Assembly (NCBI RefSeq): GCF_000149955.1
Contig: NC_030996.1
Coordinates: 1,133,467 to 1,197,466, forward strand
Source: Fusarium oxysporum f. sp. lycopersici 4287
Lineage: Eukaryota > Ascomycota > Sordariomycetes > Hypocreales > Nectriaceae
DNA: 64,000 bases
Reading direction: 5' to 3'
Shown here: positions 11,801 to 21,051 of the stretch, piece after piece
Layout of the letters: the number at the start of each line of letters is the position of its first letter
Position numbering within the stretch: position 1 is the first letter of the stretch
Made by a program: the position numbers and the translations under genes
Notes under the pieces: model-generated
The model's input: the letters and a program-made list of their open reading frames with translations, nothing else
Told to the model about the DNA's origin: nothing
Databases searched by the model: none

Positions 11801-12367
11801 GTCTATGTAACCATTTCTAAACCTTAAGACTACAAGATTAGGTGGTTGTGAGCAACTCTGGAGTCTAGTCCAACAAGTTTGCACGCATTAACCCACGAAC
11901 TGGCAAGTATAAAATTATCCTCCCTTCACGGTATGGTAGCTGCGGATGATTTCAAATATTGCTGGCTCAGGATGCAGCGAAAGCGGCTGCGATATTACAC
12001 TAACTGATTTGACTTTATCAAAGTGGATGAAGACTCTTATCTGTTAGGCTATCAACAAGTGCCTTATCGATAAGCACAATTGTGAGAACAAACCCATCGG
12101 TGTTGATTATTTTGCGAACCTCATCATTGGCCAATTACTCATTCCGCAATCAGTATAAGTAAGCCCTCTGCGTCATGATTACGCCGATACCTCCAATAAG
12201 GTTGCCCTTATCTTGCATTTACTGAAGACTTACAAAGCTCGTGTCAGCGAAACTCGGGTAGTGATCCTTGAATATGCACTTAGAGGTTATACGAGCCAGC
12301 CAGTGTCGCATTTGGCGCTGACAACCGTGAGCAATTTATCGTAGGCGTTATTCGAGACTCCCAAGAT
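8865..12367. other. 3.5-kb stretch without a confident gene
   Basis: The left end is the PR-1-like gene's promoter. A palindrome flanked by direct repeats sits at 9280-9324, and a C9 homopolymer at 9789-9797. Several open frames of 60-120 codons occur on both strands, but none has a signal peptide, a family motif or consistent codon use. It could hold regulatory DNA, an untranslated RNA or decayed sequence. Confidence 0.4.
9280..9324. repeat. 18-bp perfect palindrome flanked by 11-bp direct repeats
   Basis: CCAGGGGTAAA occurs at 9280-9290 and again at 9314-9324. Between them, 9295-9312 is a perfect palindrome (CTAGACTAGCTAGTCTAG). The direct repeat contains AGGGG, the stress-response element core known from yeast Msn2/4 targets. 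It lies about 420 bp upstream of the PR-1-like start codon on the same intergenic side. Confidence 0.7.
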
Positions 12368-13453
12368 ATGCTGTCCTGTCGGGTTCTCATCACGTATCAG
12401 GCGCCATTGGGTCCTTCTGTCTCACGTATTACATCAATCCACTGGCTAAAAGTTACAAATTCCTCCTTTTGTAAGCCAAGACGCTTCTTGTCAGGTTCCG
12501 TTCCATCCGGTTTCAAAATGAACCCTCAGGCGGTGGAATCTCCCTTGTCGCAGTCCGCGACATTCCTCGTTCTCTCGGCAACAGACAACCCGGATGCCGA
12601 CAAGACAATCCGATCAACATTGTCTAGCATTGCAGACATTACCAAGAACATATCAATTCGCCATCAAACCGCAAACCTCTCATGTACTGTTGGCATTGGA
12701 AGCTCGGCATGGGACCGATTGACCAAACTCCCTCGGCCTAACGAGCTACATCCTTTCAAAGAGTTCAAGGGGTCAAAGCATACTGCTGTGTCAACGCCAG
12801 GTGATATCTTCTTTCATATTCGATCCGACAGGCGAGATATGGCATTCGAATTTGAGAGACAACTCATGGATAGACTGGGTGATGCTGTCAAGCTCGAAGA
12901 TGAGACAGTTGGTTTTAGGTATTTCGATACGCGCGACGTCCTTGGATTTGTCGACGGAACTGCCAATCCAGTCGGCCCCGATATCAAGGAATCGGTACTT
13001 GTCACTGCGCAAGACGACTCTGCTGCTGTAGGAGGAAGTTATGTCGTGGTACAGAAATATCTTCACGATCTCAAAGCATGGAAGACTCTCAAGACAGAAC
13101 AGCAGGAAGCCATCATTGGACGCACGAAGCTCGATAACATTGAGCTTGATGATGCGGATGAAGGGCAACAGCAGTCCCATAAGAGTCTCGCTACGATTGA
13201 AGACGAGGGAGGAAGTGAGCATGATATTCTACGTGATAATATGCCCTTTGGATCTCCAGCCCAGGGTGAGTTTGGCACATATTTTATCGGGTACTCGAAG
13301 AAACTCTGGGTCATTGAGAAGATGCTAGAGCGCATGTTTGTCGGTGTTCCGCCTGGGATGCATGATCGGATTCTCAACTATTCGAAGGCTGTTACAGGCT
13401 CGACATTCTTTGTACCATCGGCTGATTTTCTTGCTGGACTTGATGATGATTGA
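12368..13453 (+). CDS. DyP-type heme peroxidase (YfeX-like class)
   Basis: Intronless, 361 residues from the first ATG; a second ATG at 12518 in good context (CAAAATGAA) gives 311 residues and begins where the family similarity begins. The GxxDG signature is GFVDG (residues 193-197, D196 the distal acid). Reading along the family pattern, the proximal heme ligand should be H271 and the distal arginine R289, just before NMPFG. FGTYFIGYS near 302-310 is the usual C-terminal strand. DyP enzymes oxidise dyes, phenolics or porphyrin-like substrates with H2O2. The extra 50 N-terminal residues are Ser/Arg-rich with RRFLSG, so a mitochondrial-targeted long form is possible, but they may be untranslated. 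It lies beside the bHLH/transaldolase module but lacks the shared palindrome. Confidence 0.9.
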   Translation: MLSCRVLITYQAPLGPSVSRITSIHWLKVTNSSFCKPRRFLSGSVPSGFKMNPQAVESPLSQSATFLVLSATDNPDADKTIRSTLSSIADITKNISIRHQTANLSCTVGIGSSAWDRLTKLPRPNELHPFKEFKGSKHTAVSTPGDIFFHIRSDRRDMAFEFERQLMDRLGDAVKLEDETVGFRYFDTRDVLGFVDGTANPVGPDIKESVLVTAQDDSAAVGGSYVVVQKYLHDLKAWKTLKTEQQEAIIGRTKLDNIELDDADEGQQQSHKSLATIEDEGGSEHDILRDNMPFGSPAQGEFGTYFIGYSKKLWVIEKMLERMFVGVPPGMHDRILNYSKAVTGSTFFVPSADFLAGLDDD

Positions 13454-13831
13454 TTGATGGGAAAGCTGTGTTGTCTTCATATCAGTAGGATGAATATCAA
13501 CACTACGACATCCATAAATTCGTAAACAGTTTATGACAGCACGCATAAAGTTATGCTCTTCATCTTGTAACCCAGCCTCATGATAATCATAGATCTCCTG
13601 CGCCACATGTTTACTGCACAGTAAACGCACCCTCAGCAACTATCTCGGCCAATTAAATGTCACATTCGGTGCTGATACGGGCCGATCAGATCGACCTTCC
13701 CACCACGTCAATAGCGTAGTTGGTGATGTAATGTCGGACAGATCCCTCGCAATTTCGCTCACAATTACTTCGAAACCACGGCGCGTTTGCAATCTTTACT
13801 CATTACCAAATACTTGCAAATAAGTCGTACG
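13454..13831. other. Promoter region of the bHLH gene
   Basis: This is the 3' flank of the peroxidase gene and the upstream region of the bHLH gene. It contains a one-mismatch copy of the shared palindrome at 13613-13622. No gene is seen. Confidence 0.5.
13613..13622. promoter_or_regulatory. Shared palindromic operator, variant copy
   Basis: The sequence TTACTGCACAGTAA has the ACTGTACAGT core with one central mismatch. Its centre is about 214 bp before the bHLH start codon, close to the spacing seen for the perfect copies before the transaldolase and SDR genes. Confidence 0.5.
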
Positions 13832-14739
13832 ATGTCTAATGCTGGAATTACGAAGACCTCACGACCCAAGCGGAAGAATCGACCTCGGCCTTTGCCGCCC
13901 GACGTCACGGCTAGGAACTTGGCTATTGAGAAACAACGCCGCGGTGAACTAAAAGAAGATTTTATGGTGAGGCCAACTGTGATGAAAATCTCAAGATATC
14001 ATCTAGTAACCTTGTTGTGGCGCTTGCATAGGAACTGGCGCGCCTGCTGCCCAACCTTACCAATACTCGACGACTTACAAAGGTTCTCATCGTAAACAAG
14101 AGCATAGAGCATGTGAGACAGCAGCGCGAACTTTGCATAGCGGCAGCTAGTGACATGCAAGAAGTTGTTGACCAGAACCATCAGCTTGTCGCTGAGGTGA
14201 ATGCTCTGCGTGCTCAGATTGAAGGACCATCTATGCCTCAAGCTCAGGTCAAGCCCATGACCCAAGCCATGACCCAACTAGCTGAAACAAAGAATCATGT
14301 CTTTGGGACCTTTCCTGCCGGTTTTGGAGATAACTGGGCAGAAGAATACTCGCAAGTCCAGCATGAGACCACACGTGAAGCGGGCTTCTCATCCGATAAT
14401 TCTTATGCACCCCCTGTCCTGCAAACAGATGTCAATATTACACCAGACACCATCCAAAGCAGCCTAGAAACTACTCCCGGATCTGTACCTATCTCAGCGT
14501 ACCAGGAACCGCAAGTGAACTTCAACTTGTGCCTAAATACAGCGGCCGAGCCTAATTTTCCCTTCCCAGATCTTTTGGGCCCCAGCCATTCTTATTTGGA
14601 TGATCCTTTGATGGCAAGTTTCTGGACACAGGGAGTTGTCGATGAGGGTTCGGCTTGGGCTGGTGGTCTTAGTGGAAGCGAGATTTCATCTTTTGTTCAG
14701 AATGGTACAGGGGATAATGAGTTACAGAGCTGTATTTAA
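13832..14739 (+). CDS. bHLH transcription factor
   Basis: Two exons, 13832-13966 and 14032-14739 (65-bp intron, GTGAGG...CATAG), encode 280 residues. The N-terminal 25 residues are Arg/Lys/Pro-rich. A basic helix-loop-helix domain spans about residues 27-80: basic region ARNLAIEKQRR with the Glu and Arg-Arg that contact E-box DNA, helix 1 ending in LARLLPN, loop TNTRRLT, and helix 2 KVLIVNKSIEHV. A heptad-like stretch follows (DQNHQLVAEVNALRAQI). The rest is acidic, Gln/Pro/Ser-rich and likely activating. The usual basic-region His is Asn here. The intron splits the domain at helix 1. The gene converges on the transaldolase gene with 47 bp between stops. It is the obvious candidate regulator of the adjacent genes, but its target is not shown by sequence. 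Confidence 0.85.
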
Positions 14740-14786
14740 CGAGAGTTTACTATCGGCCAGAATGGCGAAAAAGGAAATCACGATCC

Positions 14787-16073
14787 TCAGAACTGCTTTA
14801 AAGCTCCTTCGATCGCATCTCGAATCTGCAGCTCGTTTGCCTTGAATGCCTCAATAGCTTCGTCAAGCCCTCTCTGGGTGACAGGGTCAGCAACGATGGC
14901 TTGGGTCAATGCGGCCCCATTATCTGCCAGATAATTGATATCAAGTGTCGGAAGTCCAGGCCAGTCGGGTCCGATAAGGGGATCAACCTGTGCCAGATGG
15001 GCAATTCGTTGCGAGGGAGTACCGTTCTTCATGTAAGAATCACCACCAGGTGGCGCGTTTGCTTCAGCATCCAGTAGCGAGAGTTGGAGGAGTATATCCT
15101 CGGGAATAGTGGCATGATCACAGCCGAGCTCGGCCATGGCCATTGCCTCACGAGCGGATATGAAGCTGGGAAGCAAAGTCAGCGCCAAGGTTTCTCACCC
15201 TCCAGAATTCTGGTACCTACCTTGCTGGTTTGAGTAGTGGTTGCGTCTTACCAGTCTCTTCTCGAAGGCGCTTGTAGATCTGCTGGATTTGTACGATCCT
15301 GGGTGACATAGGATGATCGAGAGCCGGGTCTTTAGCATTGGGCCACTGCTCTCGGTCGGTATGATACCAAGGAACTATGAGGATGTGAGCATATCGAAAG
15401 AGCCACATAAACGAGACAGGGTCTCACAGTTGTAGTAGGGGCTAATAGACAACGTCTCTGCCTGGCTGGCAGCAATGGCTTGAGTAACAGAAAATAGAGA
15501 AGTTCCCAGCGTGCGGATCCCTTCTCTGAGTAGAACCGGGCTGGCGTTGAGAGCAGGACCTGTGCACGGAATCTTGATACAAATTCGATCCTTCGAGATA
15601 CCGAGCTTCTCGAACTCGCGTGCATATGATCGGGCCTGGGATATAACCTTTTCAGTGTCGTATGCGTAGAAAGCTGAAGTCTGAAGCAACACCCGCCCCT
15701 GGATGTTCTCCATGTTTTTGGCGCACAGCAGGGCACTCTGCAGATGATGTGAATGAGTGGCTACTATCAAGATAGACAAAGTGACTTACCATGCGATCAA
15801 GAATTACCTCCCATCCTTCGTCTTTGCCTTCTTCAACAGTTTTCAAGAATAATTCGCGGTTCTCGGGAGAGATTATTTGCTCATAGACCAAGCGCTGATT
15901 GCTCGTTTGATCATATGGCTTGAAAGGCAGAAATCTCTTCGCCTCTTCTGGATCCATACAGTCGATGTCAATCTTGACTATTAAACGACTCAATATTTAA
16001 AATGGATAACGAGAAAAGGAAGTGCTATCATACCTTGCTGCTGGAGCTTGTCAAGCCAGGTGACTTTACTCAT
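14787..16073 (-). CDS. Transaldolase
   Basis: Five exons, 16034-16073, 15790-15977, 15428-15737, 15221-15374 and 14787-15165, all GT-AG and summing to 356 residues. Transaldolase moves a dihydroxyacetone unit between sugar phosphates in the non-oxidative pentose phosphate pathway. The Schiff-base lysine is K131 in ICIKIP, matching Lys132 of E. coli TalB. Other family blocks are VKIDIDCMDPEEA, NIQGRVLLQTSA, ISPYYN and SFISAREAMAMAELG. It has slightly more divergent blocks (CTGPAL after the lysine) than housekeeping fungal enzymes would be expected to show, so it may be a specialised paralogue. A TATA box (TATAAAT, 16168-16174) lies about 95 bp upstream, with two perfect shared palindromes centred at -200 and -265. 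Confidence 0.92.
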
Positions 16074-16267
16074 GGTGAAAGGCCGCCGTTTGGAGAGCAC
16101 AGAGGTTGCAAGATAAAAAGTGATTTGAAGAATCTTTCGAACAAGAATCACAAAAGAAAATAGCCTCATTTATAGCTGAATGAAACCCCTGAAAGATAAT
16201 CGATGGTCGCTGCTAACTGGAGAGTGGAAGAGTCGTCGTGAGTAATGGACGAGACGCTAATGCATGG

Positions 16268-16277
16268 ACTGTACAGT
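16268..16277. promoter_or_regulatory. Shared palindromic operator, transaldolase proximal copy
   Basis: Perfect ACTGTACAGT core, centred about 200 bp before the transaldolase start codon and 65 bp from a second copy. The same spacing from the ATG is seen at the neighbouring SDR gene. Confidence 0.65.
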
Positions 16278-16331
16278 TCCTTACACCCTCATAGATATCA
16301 ACCATCCAATAGTTATGACATAGGCGAGAGA

Positions 16332-16343
16332 TACTGTACAGTA
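16332..16343. promoter_or_regulatory. Shared palindromic operator, transaldolase distal copy
   Basis: Perfect 12-bp palindrome TACTGTACAGTA followed by AC, centred about 265 bp before the transaldolase start codon. Confidence 0.65.
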
Positions 16344-16688
16344 ACTCAGAAATTCTAAGTACCGCAAATGTCCAGTTTCCCCATGCGCGTGGCGAATGTA
16401 CAGCCATGGCATAGTGCCGCGGGTGTTTCTTTTTGTTATCTCTAATTCAGATAAAACTGAAAATTACGTCACAAGTGCACTTATCACCCCCGTGCAAGAT
16501 ACTACGGAATACTTCGCACGAGACGTATGCGATGGAAGTTTGAACTGATCGTCATAAGATCGATTATCAGTGGATGACCAGTAATATAAGAAGGCTCGCT
16601 TTAGCCTTGTCCTCTTTATCATTCATACGAAGTAAAATGTATTTGAATTTGGGACTAGAGTGTACTACTCATTCTTTCTCATGCATTT

Positions 16689-17588
16689 CTAAAAAACGCT
16701 AATCCCACCATCTACAAGGATATCTGCGCCCGTGATGTAACTACCTGCTTTGCTGGCGAGCAAGACAACAGCACCCGTGAGTTCCTCCGGTTTCCCCATA
16801 CGGCCATATGGGGTTCTCTTTGCCCAGATAGCTCTATGCTCTGCCAAACCGTCCCCCTCATTCAGAATAGTATCCATGTATCCAGGACTGATACTATTGA
16901 CACGAATACCATGTACCGCCCACTCTGCGGCGAGTGAGCTTTTCATAGAGATGATGGCGGCCTTCGCCGCGTTATAGTGAACTTGAGGCTGGGGAAAGTT
17001 TACTATGTGGGCTGATATGCTCGCCATTAGAATGATGGAGCCACCTGTTTCTCTGCTTGCGATAGACTTCGCAACAGCTTGAGCTACCAGGAATGCACCC
17101 GTGGTGTTGACGTCAAACATGGTCTTGAATTGTTGTGGAGTAATGTCCAAAGCATGTGCAGCAAAGGCGATGCCAGCAAAGCAAAGGCAGATGTTGATAG
17201 GACCGATGACTTGCTCTGCGTTCGCAACGGCGGCTGTGACGGACTTGGAATCTGTCACATCAACTTTGGTAAACGTGATCTTTGCTTCAGGGAAGTCGCT
17301 CTGAAGACTGGTGACTGCCATTTGCCCAGCATCAGGATGCAGGTCAAAGATAGCTAGTCCCTGGAGTCCATGTTCAAGCAGAGCTCGACAGGCAACAGAT
17401 CCAATATCCCCAGCACCCCCAGTCACAATGGCATTGCCTGTGACCGCGAACCGATCTCGTGCTCGGTCCAGAGATGTGGTGATGGTGTGATTATGTTCTG
17501 GGCGAGATGTTTTAGAGTTAGTTGAGCCGTCACTCAATCGCATTGACGGAGGAGCGCGGAACTTGAGCTCAGATCGTGCGACGGACAT
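16689..17588 (-). CDS. NAD-type short-chain dehydrogenase, polyol/ketose reductase-like
   Basis: Intronless, 299 residues from ATG at 17588; the slightly longer open frame begins with a non-ATG codon. Classical SDR features are clear: TGGAGDIG cofactor motif (residues 56-63), D82 at the end of the second strand (IFDLH), which favours NAD(H), N161, S190, Y205 and K209 as the catalytic tetrad, and the C-terminal GADILVDGG. The NNAG position reads CFAG, which is unusual. About 45 extra N-terminal residues are polar and Ser/Arg-rich. The overall pattern resembles fungal D-arabinitol 2-dehydrogenase and L-xylulose/sorbose reductase-type enzymes, but the substrate is not proven. Proximity to transaldolase and shared upstream palindromes support a pentose or polyol role. 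Confidence 0.85.
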   Translation of the reverse strand: MSVARSELKFRAPPSMRLSDGSTNSKTSRPEHNHTITTSLDRARDRFAVTGNAIVTGGAGDIGSVACRALLEHGLQGLAIFDLHPDAGQMAVTSLQSDFPEAKITFTKVDVTDSKSVTAAVANAEQVIGPINICLCFAGIAFAAHALDITPQQFKTMFDVNTTGAFLVAQAVAKSIASRETGGSIILMASISAHIVNFPQPQVHYNAAKAAIISMKSSLAAEWAVHGIRVNSISPGYMDTILNEGDGLAEHRAIWAKRTPYGRMGKPEELTGAVVLLASKAGSYITGADILVDGGISVF

Positions 17589-17783
17589 TTTAACCAAGCA
17601 ATGAGGGGTAGTACAGTGATGCGATCGGTACAGAACAATGGATGACAGACAAGCTGGAACCGGACAAGTAATGGTGACTACGATGAAAGAACAGAGTTGA
17701 GCTATTTATTGAATGCCAATTCTCAGTCATAGGCCTATATATTGACGACTTTGATCCAGTTCATGATGTCGTAAGCTGCTGGT

Positions 17784-17793
17784 ACTGTACAGT
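17784..17793. promoter_or_regulatory. Shared palindromic operator, SDR proximal copy
   Basis: Perfect ACTGTACAGT core in GGTACTGTACAGTAACC, centred about 200 bp before the SDR start codon. Confidence 0.65.
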
Positions 17794-17852
17794 AACCATG
17801 TCGATCAATGGAACTTTACGGCTTCTCAACCAATGAAACTGATCGGATGCAT

Positions 17853-17868
17853 GTTACTGTACAGTAAC
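17853..17868. promoter_or_regulatory. Shared palindromic operator, SDR distal copy (16-bp perfect palindrome)
   Basis: GTTACTGTACAGTAAC is a perfect 16-bp palindrome, the longest match of the set. It is centred about 272 bp before the SDR start codon and 72 bp from the proximal copy. Confidence 0.7.
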
Positions 17869-18087
17869 CGCATTAGCGCTCACAGTCGCATCCAGAGATC
17901 ACAGCGAATCACTGCAATTGCTTGCCAACCATGTTACAGGCCTTATAGATAAGCAGACCATACCAGCATGGCCATTCAGGTTGGAATCGAAAACGCCAGG
18001 GGCAAAGCTACAAATGAAATGTTGATTGTTTCTCCGGCGCTGGTTGCGCTGTTGGAAGAGAACTAGCTATCAGTTTCTAGCTTATTT

Positions 18088-18855
18088 CTATTTGACGAGC
18101 TCCCACTCTTCGCCGAAGCCATCCGTCTTCATGAGAGAGGCATTTCCAAGGTTATCAATCTCTCCCTGTGCAAGAAACATGTTCTTCAAATCGTTGTAGT
18201 ACATGCGGCAACCATGTCCACTCAGGACGACCTCGCCATTGTCATTGACGCTGACATACTTTTGAGTAGTGCCTCCAACTGCACCAACGGAGATGTAGTC
18301 CTTGCCGATGATGACAGTCCTGTTTCTGTCACTATCACGCTCTCCGTCCAGCCGGATGGTGAAGCGAGTGCGGCCCTGCTTAGTCGCATAGATCAAACCA
18401 CCCTTTTCAAGCCAGTATAGCTCTGGGCTAGACTTGGACCGAATGTAGTAGCTACAGTATATTAGACACAAAATTTCAGAAGAATGCCTTGAAGGAAACT
18501 TACGAATCACCACTGACGACGCTGACTCTTGCAGGTTGATTGAAGTTCGAAATGATACGACCATCTCGATCATTCAGCAAAGTGTATATGATCTTGTTAA
18601 TGAATGAAGGAGCCAGATCCCACGCCTGAGCGCCGCTGCCCCAAGAGTAGAAATCAGGGCCGAGACGCTTGACATGCTCTGGATCCTTGGTAGAAGCCTC
18701 GCGCCACCACTCATCGATGGTCTCAGCATCAGGAGCTGCAAGAAGGTATCGATAATTGGGCTCGGAAGTTTGCTAAGGAAAGGTCAGAATGCTGGTCCCC
18801 CAATGGCTGCTCAAGTTTGGAGACGTACCCATTTGAGGAAAGCGTAGTAGACCAT
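18088..18855 (-). CDS. Unknown 219-residue protein
   Basis: Three exons, 18829-18855, 18504-18772 and 18088-18451, with introns of 56 and 52 bp and consensus borders, sum to 219 residues. There is no signal peptide or membrane segment. The N-terminal part (VYYAFLKWQTS, YRYLLAAPDAETIDEWWREA) looks like a small alpha/beta domain with a PH-like feel. The C-terminal half is strand-rich (YYIRSKSSPELYW, GLIYATKQGRTRFTIR, YISVGAVG, YVSVNDNGEVVLSG), suggestive of a beta-trefoil or similar barrel. I do not recognise a named family. It follows the SDR gene on the same strand but lacks the shared palindrome, so membership in that module is uncertain. Confidence 0.75.
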
Positions 18856-21051
18856 GATGGGCGTTGAGAGTTGATTGAAGTAAAAAGATGTTTGGGATTT
18901 CTGGAGATTGCTACTGAGATGAAGGTTGAGACTTGTATGAGGAAATCCTCTTAAGCGTTCTCCATGTCATGCTTTATATGTACTCTCGATCGAACGGTGA
19001 CACGTACTCTCCGATAAAATACAGAGACTTCGCTCATCATCGAGTATCATAATTGACCGCCATCGATATGGCAAGACGTATTCTCAGCTGAGGCCTTCTC
19101 AATTTCCTCTTCTAAGACATTTCATCATCATTTCCCAGCGCCGACCGTTGTCTCAAATGCTTGAGCGCCAGCTTTGTCTCAATGTTTACCAACAAGGAAT
19201 CCCCGCACTGAAGATGGCTGGCTGAACGTCCCCAGAAACCTTGACGAAATGAGCCGATTCCAAGCAGCATGAGACAAGTAGCCTGTCAGAAGGGTTCCGT
19301 CGGCATTTGCCTGATAAATACCGACGTCAGTTTGAGACTGAACTGAAAATCCTATCTCAAATGGGATAGTAAAAACACGGGACGCTCAATTTGTCTGATA
19401 GTTCCATTGATCTGCGTCACATGCCGGTCCGTCGCAAAAGCATAGCGAGATGCGGGCACATTCCTCATGTAGCTGCACACGAAGGTTGGTGATGGCGACG
19501 AAATCACCAGAGTCAATCTCAGCCCTCTCATTTGAACAGATTTGAATGCAGATGGTCTCGCAAGTTGACCAATCCGAATAAATTCAAGCTCTGCGTTGTC
19601 TAAGACGATCCCTGGACAAGCATCTCAGCTGAGGTCGCTATCATGCAAGGACGGACATGACCAGAAGCAGGCTGGCTAAGCTAGATGGCAGCTGCACAAG
19701 AGAGAATTAGGAAACAACACAAGAAATACTATTGGATCAAAGGGACACATGATTTACGGACACCTCATAGATTAACTTTGGCAAAACGGCCTCTTCTACA
19801 AGTTAGGTATGGCCTGTCTCAGGTAAAATCCCTTCCGTCGGCAGGCCCGATGGCCCGTTCCGAGCTGGGTGCTGATCGTCTGCAAATCTAAACCTTGATA
19901 CATACTAAAGGGAGGCCTAAAATCTATATCTGTGTGTCGCGGTAACAACAGTGAGACAAAAGTTCATCCAGGACGGCAAGGAATCGTTCAAGACACTCAG
20001 CTGAAGGCCTCACGTCTGACACATGTTCAAGCAATACGACTATCATTGCCCAAAAGCAAGTCCAAATAGTGGGCGGAGGCGGTAAAGCTTCTCAAGGAAG
20101 AAATTCTGATGTCGGAAGGGATGAGTGGTAAGCTTTTTGGCAGCCAAAGGCCAGACATTGTTTGTGATGGTGGCCCATGAGCTCGTGCGCACGCTCCGAC
20201 TCCCCGGCGTCATGGTCAAGTCCTAAGATTGGTATCATATCATGATTCTCCCTCATATCAGAACAGCGTTAGTGGCGTCAGAACATCTGTTTCGGAAGAA
20301 AAGGTCTTGACATTCCGTGAGCTAGTGGAAGAAACGCAACCAGTAGACTATCGACGAGAAGGCAGGCATCAAGGCAACTCTTAGGGTATTAGAATGGCTG
20401 AGACTATTTATTGGACAAGGGGGCGAGCATAAGCTAACAGTCTACTGAACCTTCTCCTAAAATGAGCTAAACTTATCGGAGTATTTAATTACTTGCGAAT
20501 ACACCCCCAAGCTTTTCGCTATCCTCTAAGTAGTATCCCTATGATGAGATCTAGCTGAGAGTGCGATTCTAGCGGGACTAAGGTTTGCAATGGCAGGAAG
20601 GTCCATTGATATCAAGACTCAGGTTTACGATAGTTTCATCCCCGCATCCTAAGAATGCAATTGAGAGACAATCTCTGCTCAGAAGGGACAGTTGTAGATC
20701 ATACCAGCCACCCAACCGGCACAAGTGAGACGAAAGTCCCCATCTGAACCAAACTCCAATAGCAAGTTAAAACAACGAATTTCGGCCGGAATAGCGACAT
20801 CCGAGAATTGGCGGCCGTTCACAAACGCCAAAGATTTCCAGCCGTTGCGCTGCTGGGTCGGGACATACGAATGCCAAGGTATCATGCCGTCAACGAAAGT
20901 ACGAGATGTGGATGAGGAATCTAAGTAAACACTTACAGCAACTAATCGGACAGGAAATTCTGTAGATAAAAGAGGACTTCATTCGCACCACAAGTTCGTA
21001 ATCACTCCTCATCTCCCCATCCTCCTTCACTTTCTCTTCCCTTTCCCAACC
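18856..21051. other. 2.2-kb stretch without a confident gene
   Basis: This is upstream DNA for both the unknown gene and the cysteine-repeat gene. CAGCTG E-box hexamers within TCAGCTGA occur near 19085, 19624 and 19998. The only notable coding signal is the minus-strand fragment at 20679-20885. The 130 bases before 21052 are CT-rich, like a fungal leader. No RNA gene or mobile element was seen. Confidence 0.4.
20679..20885 (-). CDS. Hypothetical small ORF or gene fragment
   Basis: ATG at 20885 opens a 68-codon frame with ordinary amino-acid composition (IPWHSYVPTQQRNGW, FNLLLEFGSDGDF). The frame is open for about 35 more codons upstream without an ATG, suggesting a remnant or a terminal exon. 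I recognise no family. It lies head-to-head with the cysteine-repeat gene. Confidence 0.25.
   Translation of the reverse strand: MIPWHSYVPTQQRNGWKSLAFVNGRQFSDVAIPAEIRCFNLLLEFGSDGDFRLTCAGWVAGMIYNCPF

Larger units (their letters stand above)
16074..16688. other. Transaldolase promoter region
   Basis: This stretch holds the transaldolase TATA box (16168-16174), two copies of the shared palindrome, and the 3' flank of the SDR gene. No gene is seen. Confidence 0.55.
17589..18087. other. SDR promoter region
   Basis: This stretch contains a TATA-like TATATA at about 17733-17740, two shared palindromes at 17784-17793 and 17853-17868, and the 3' flank of the next gene. No gene is seen. Confidence 0.55.
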
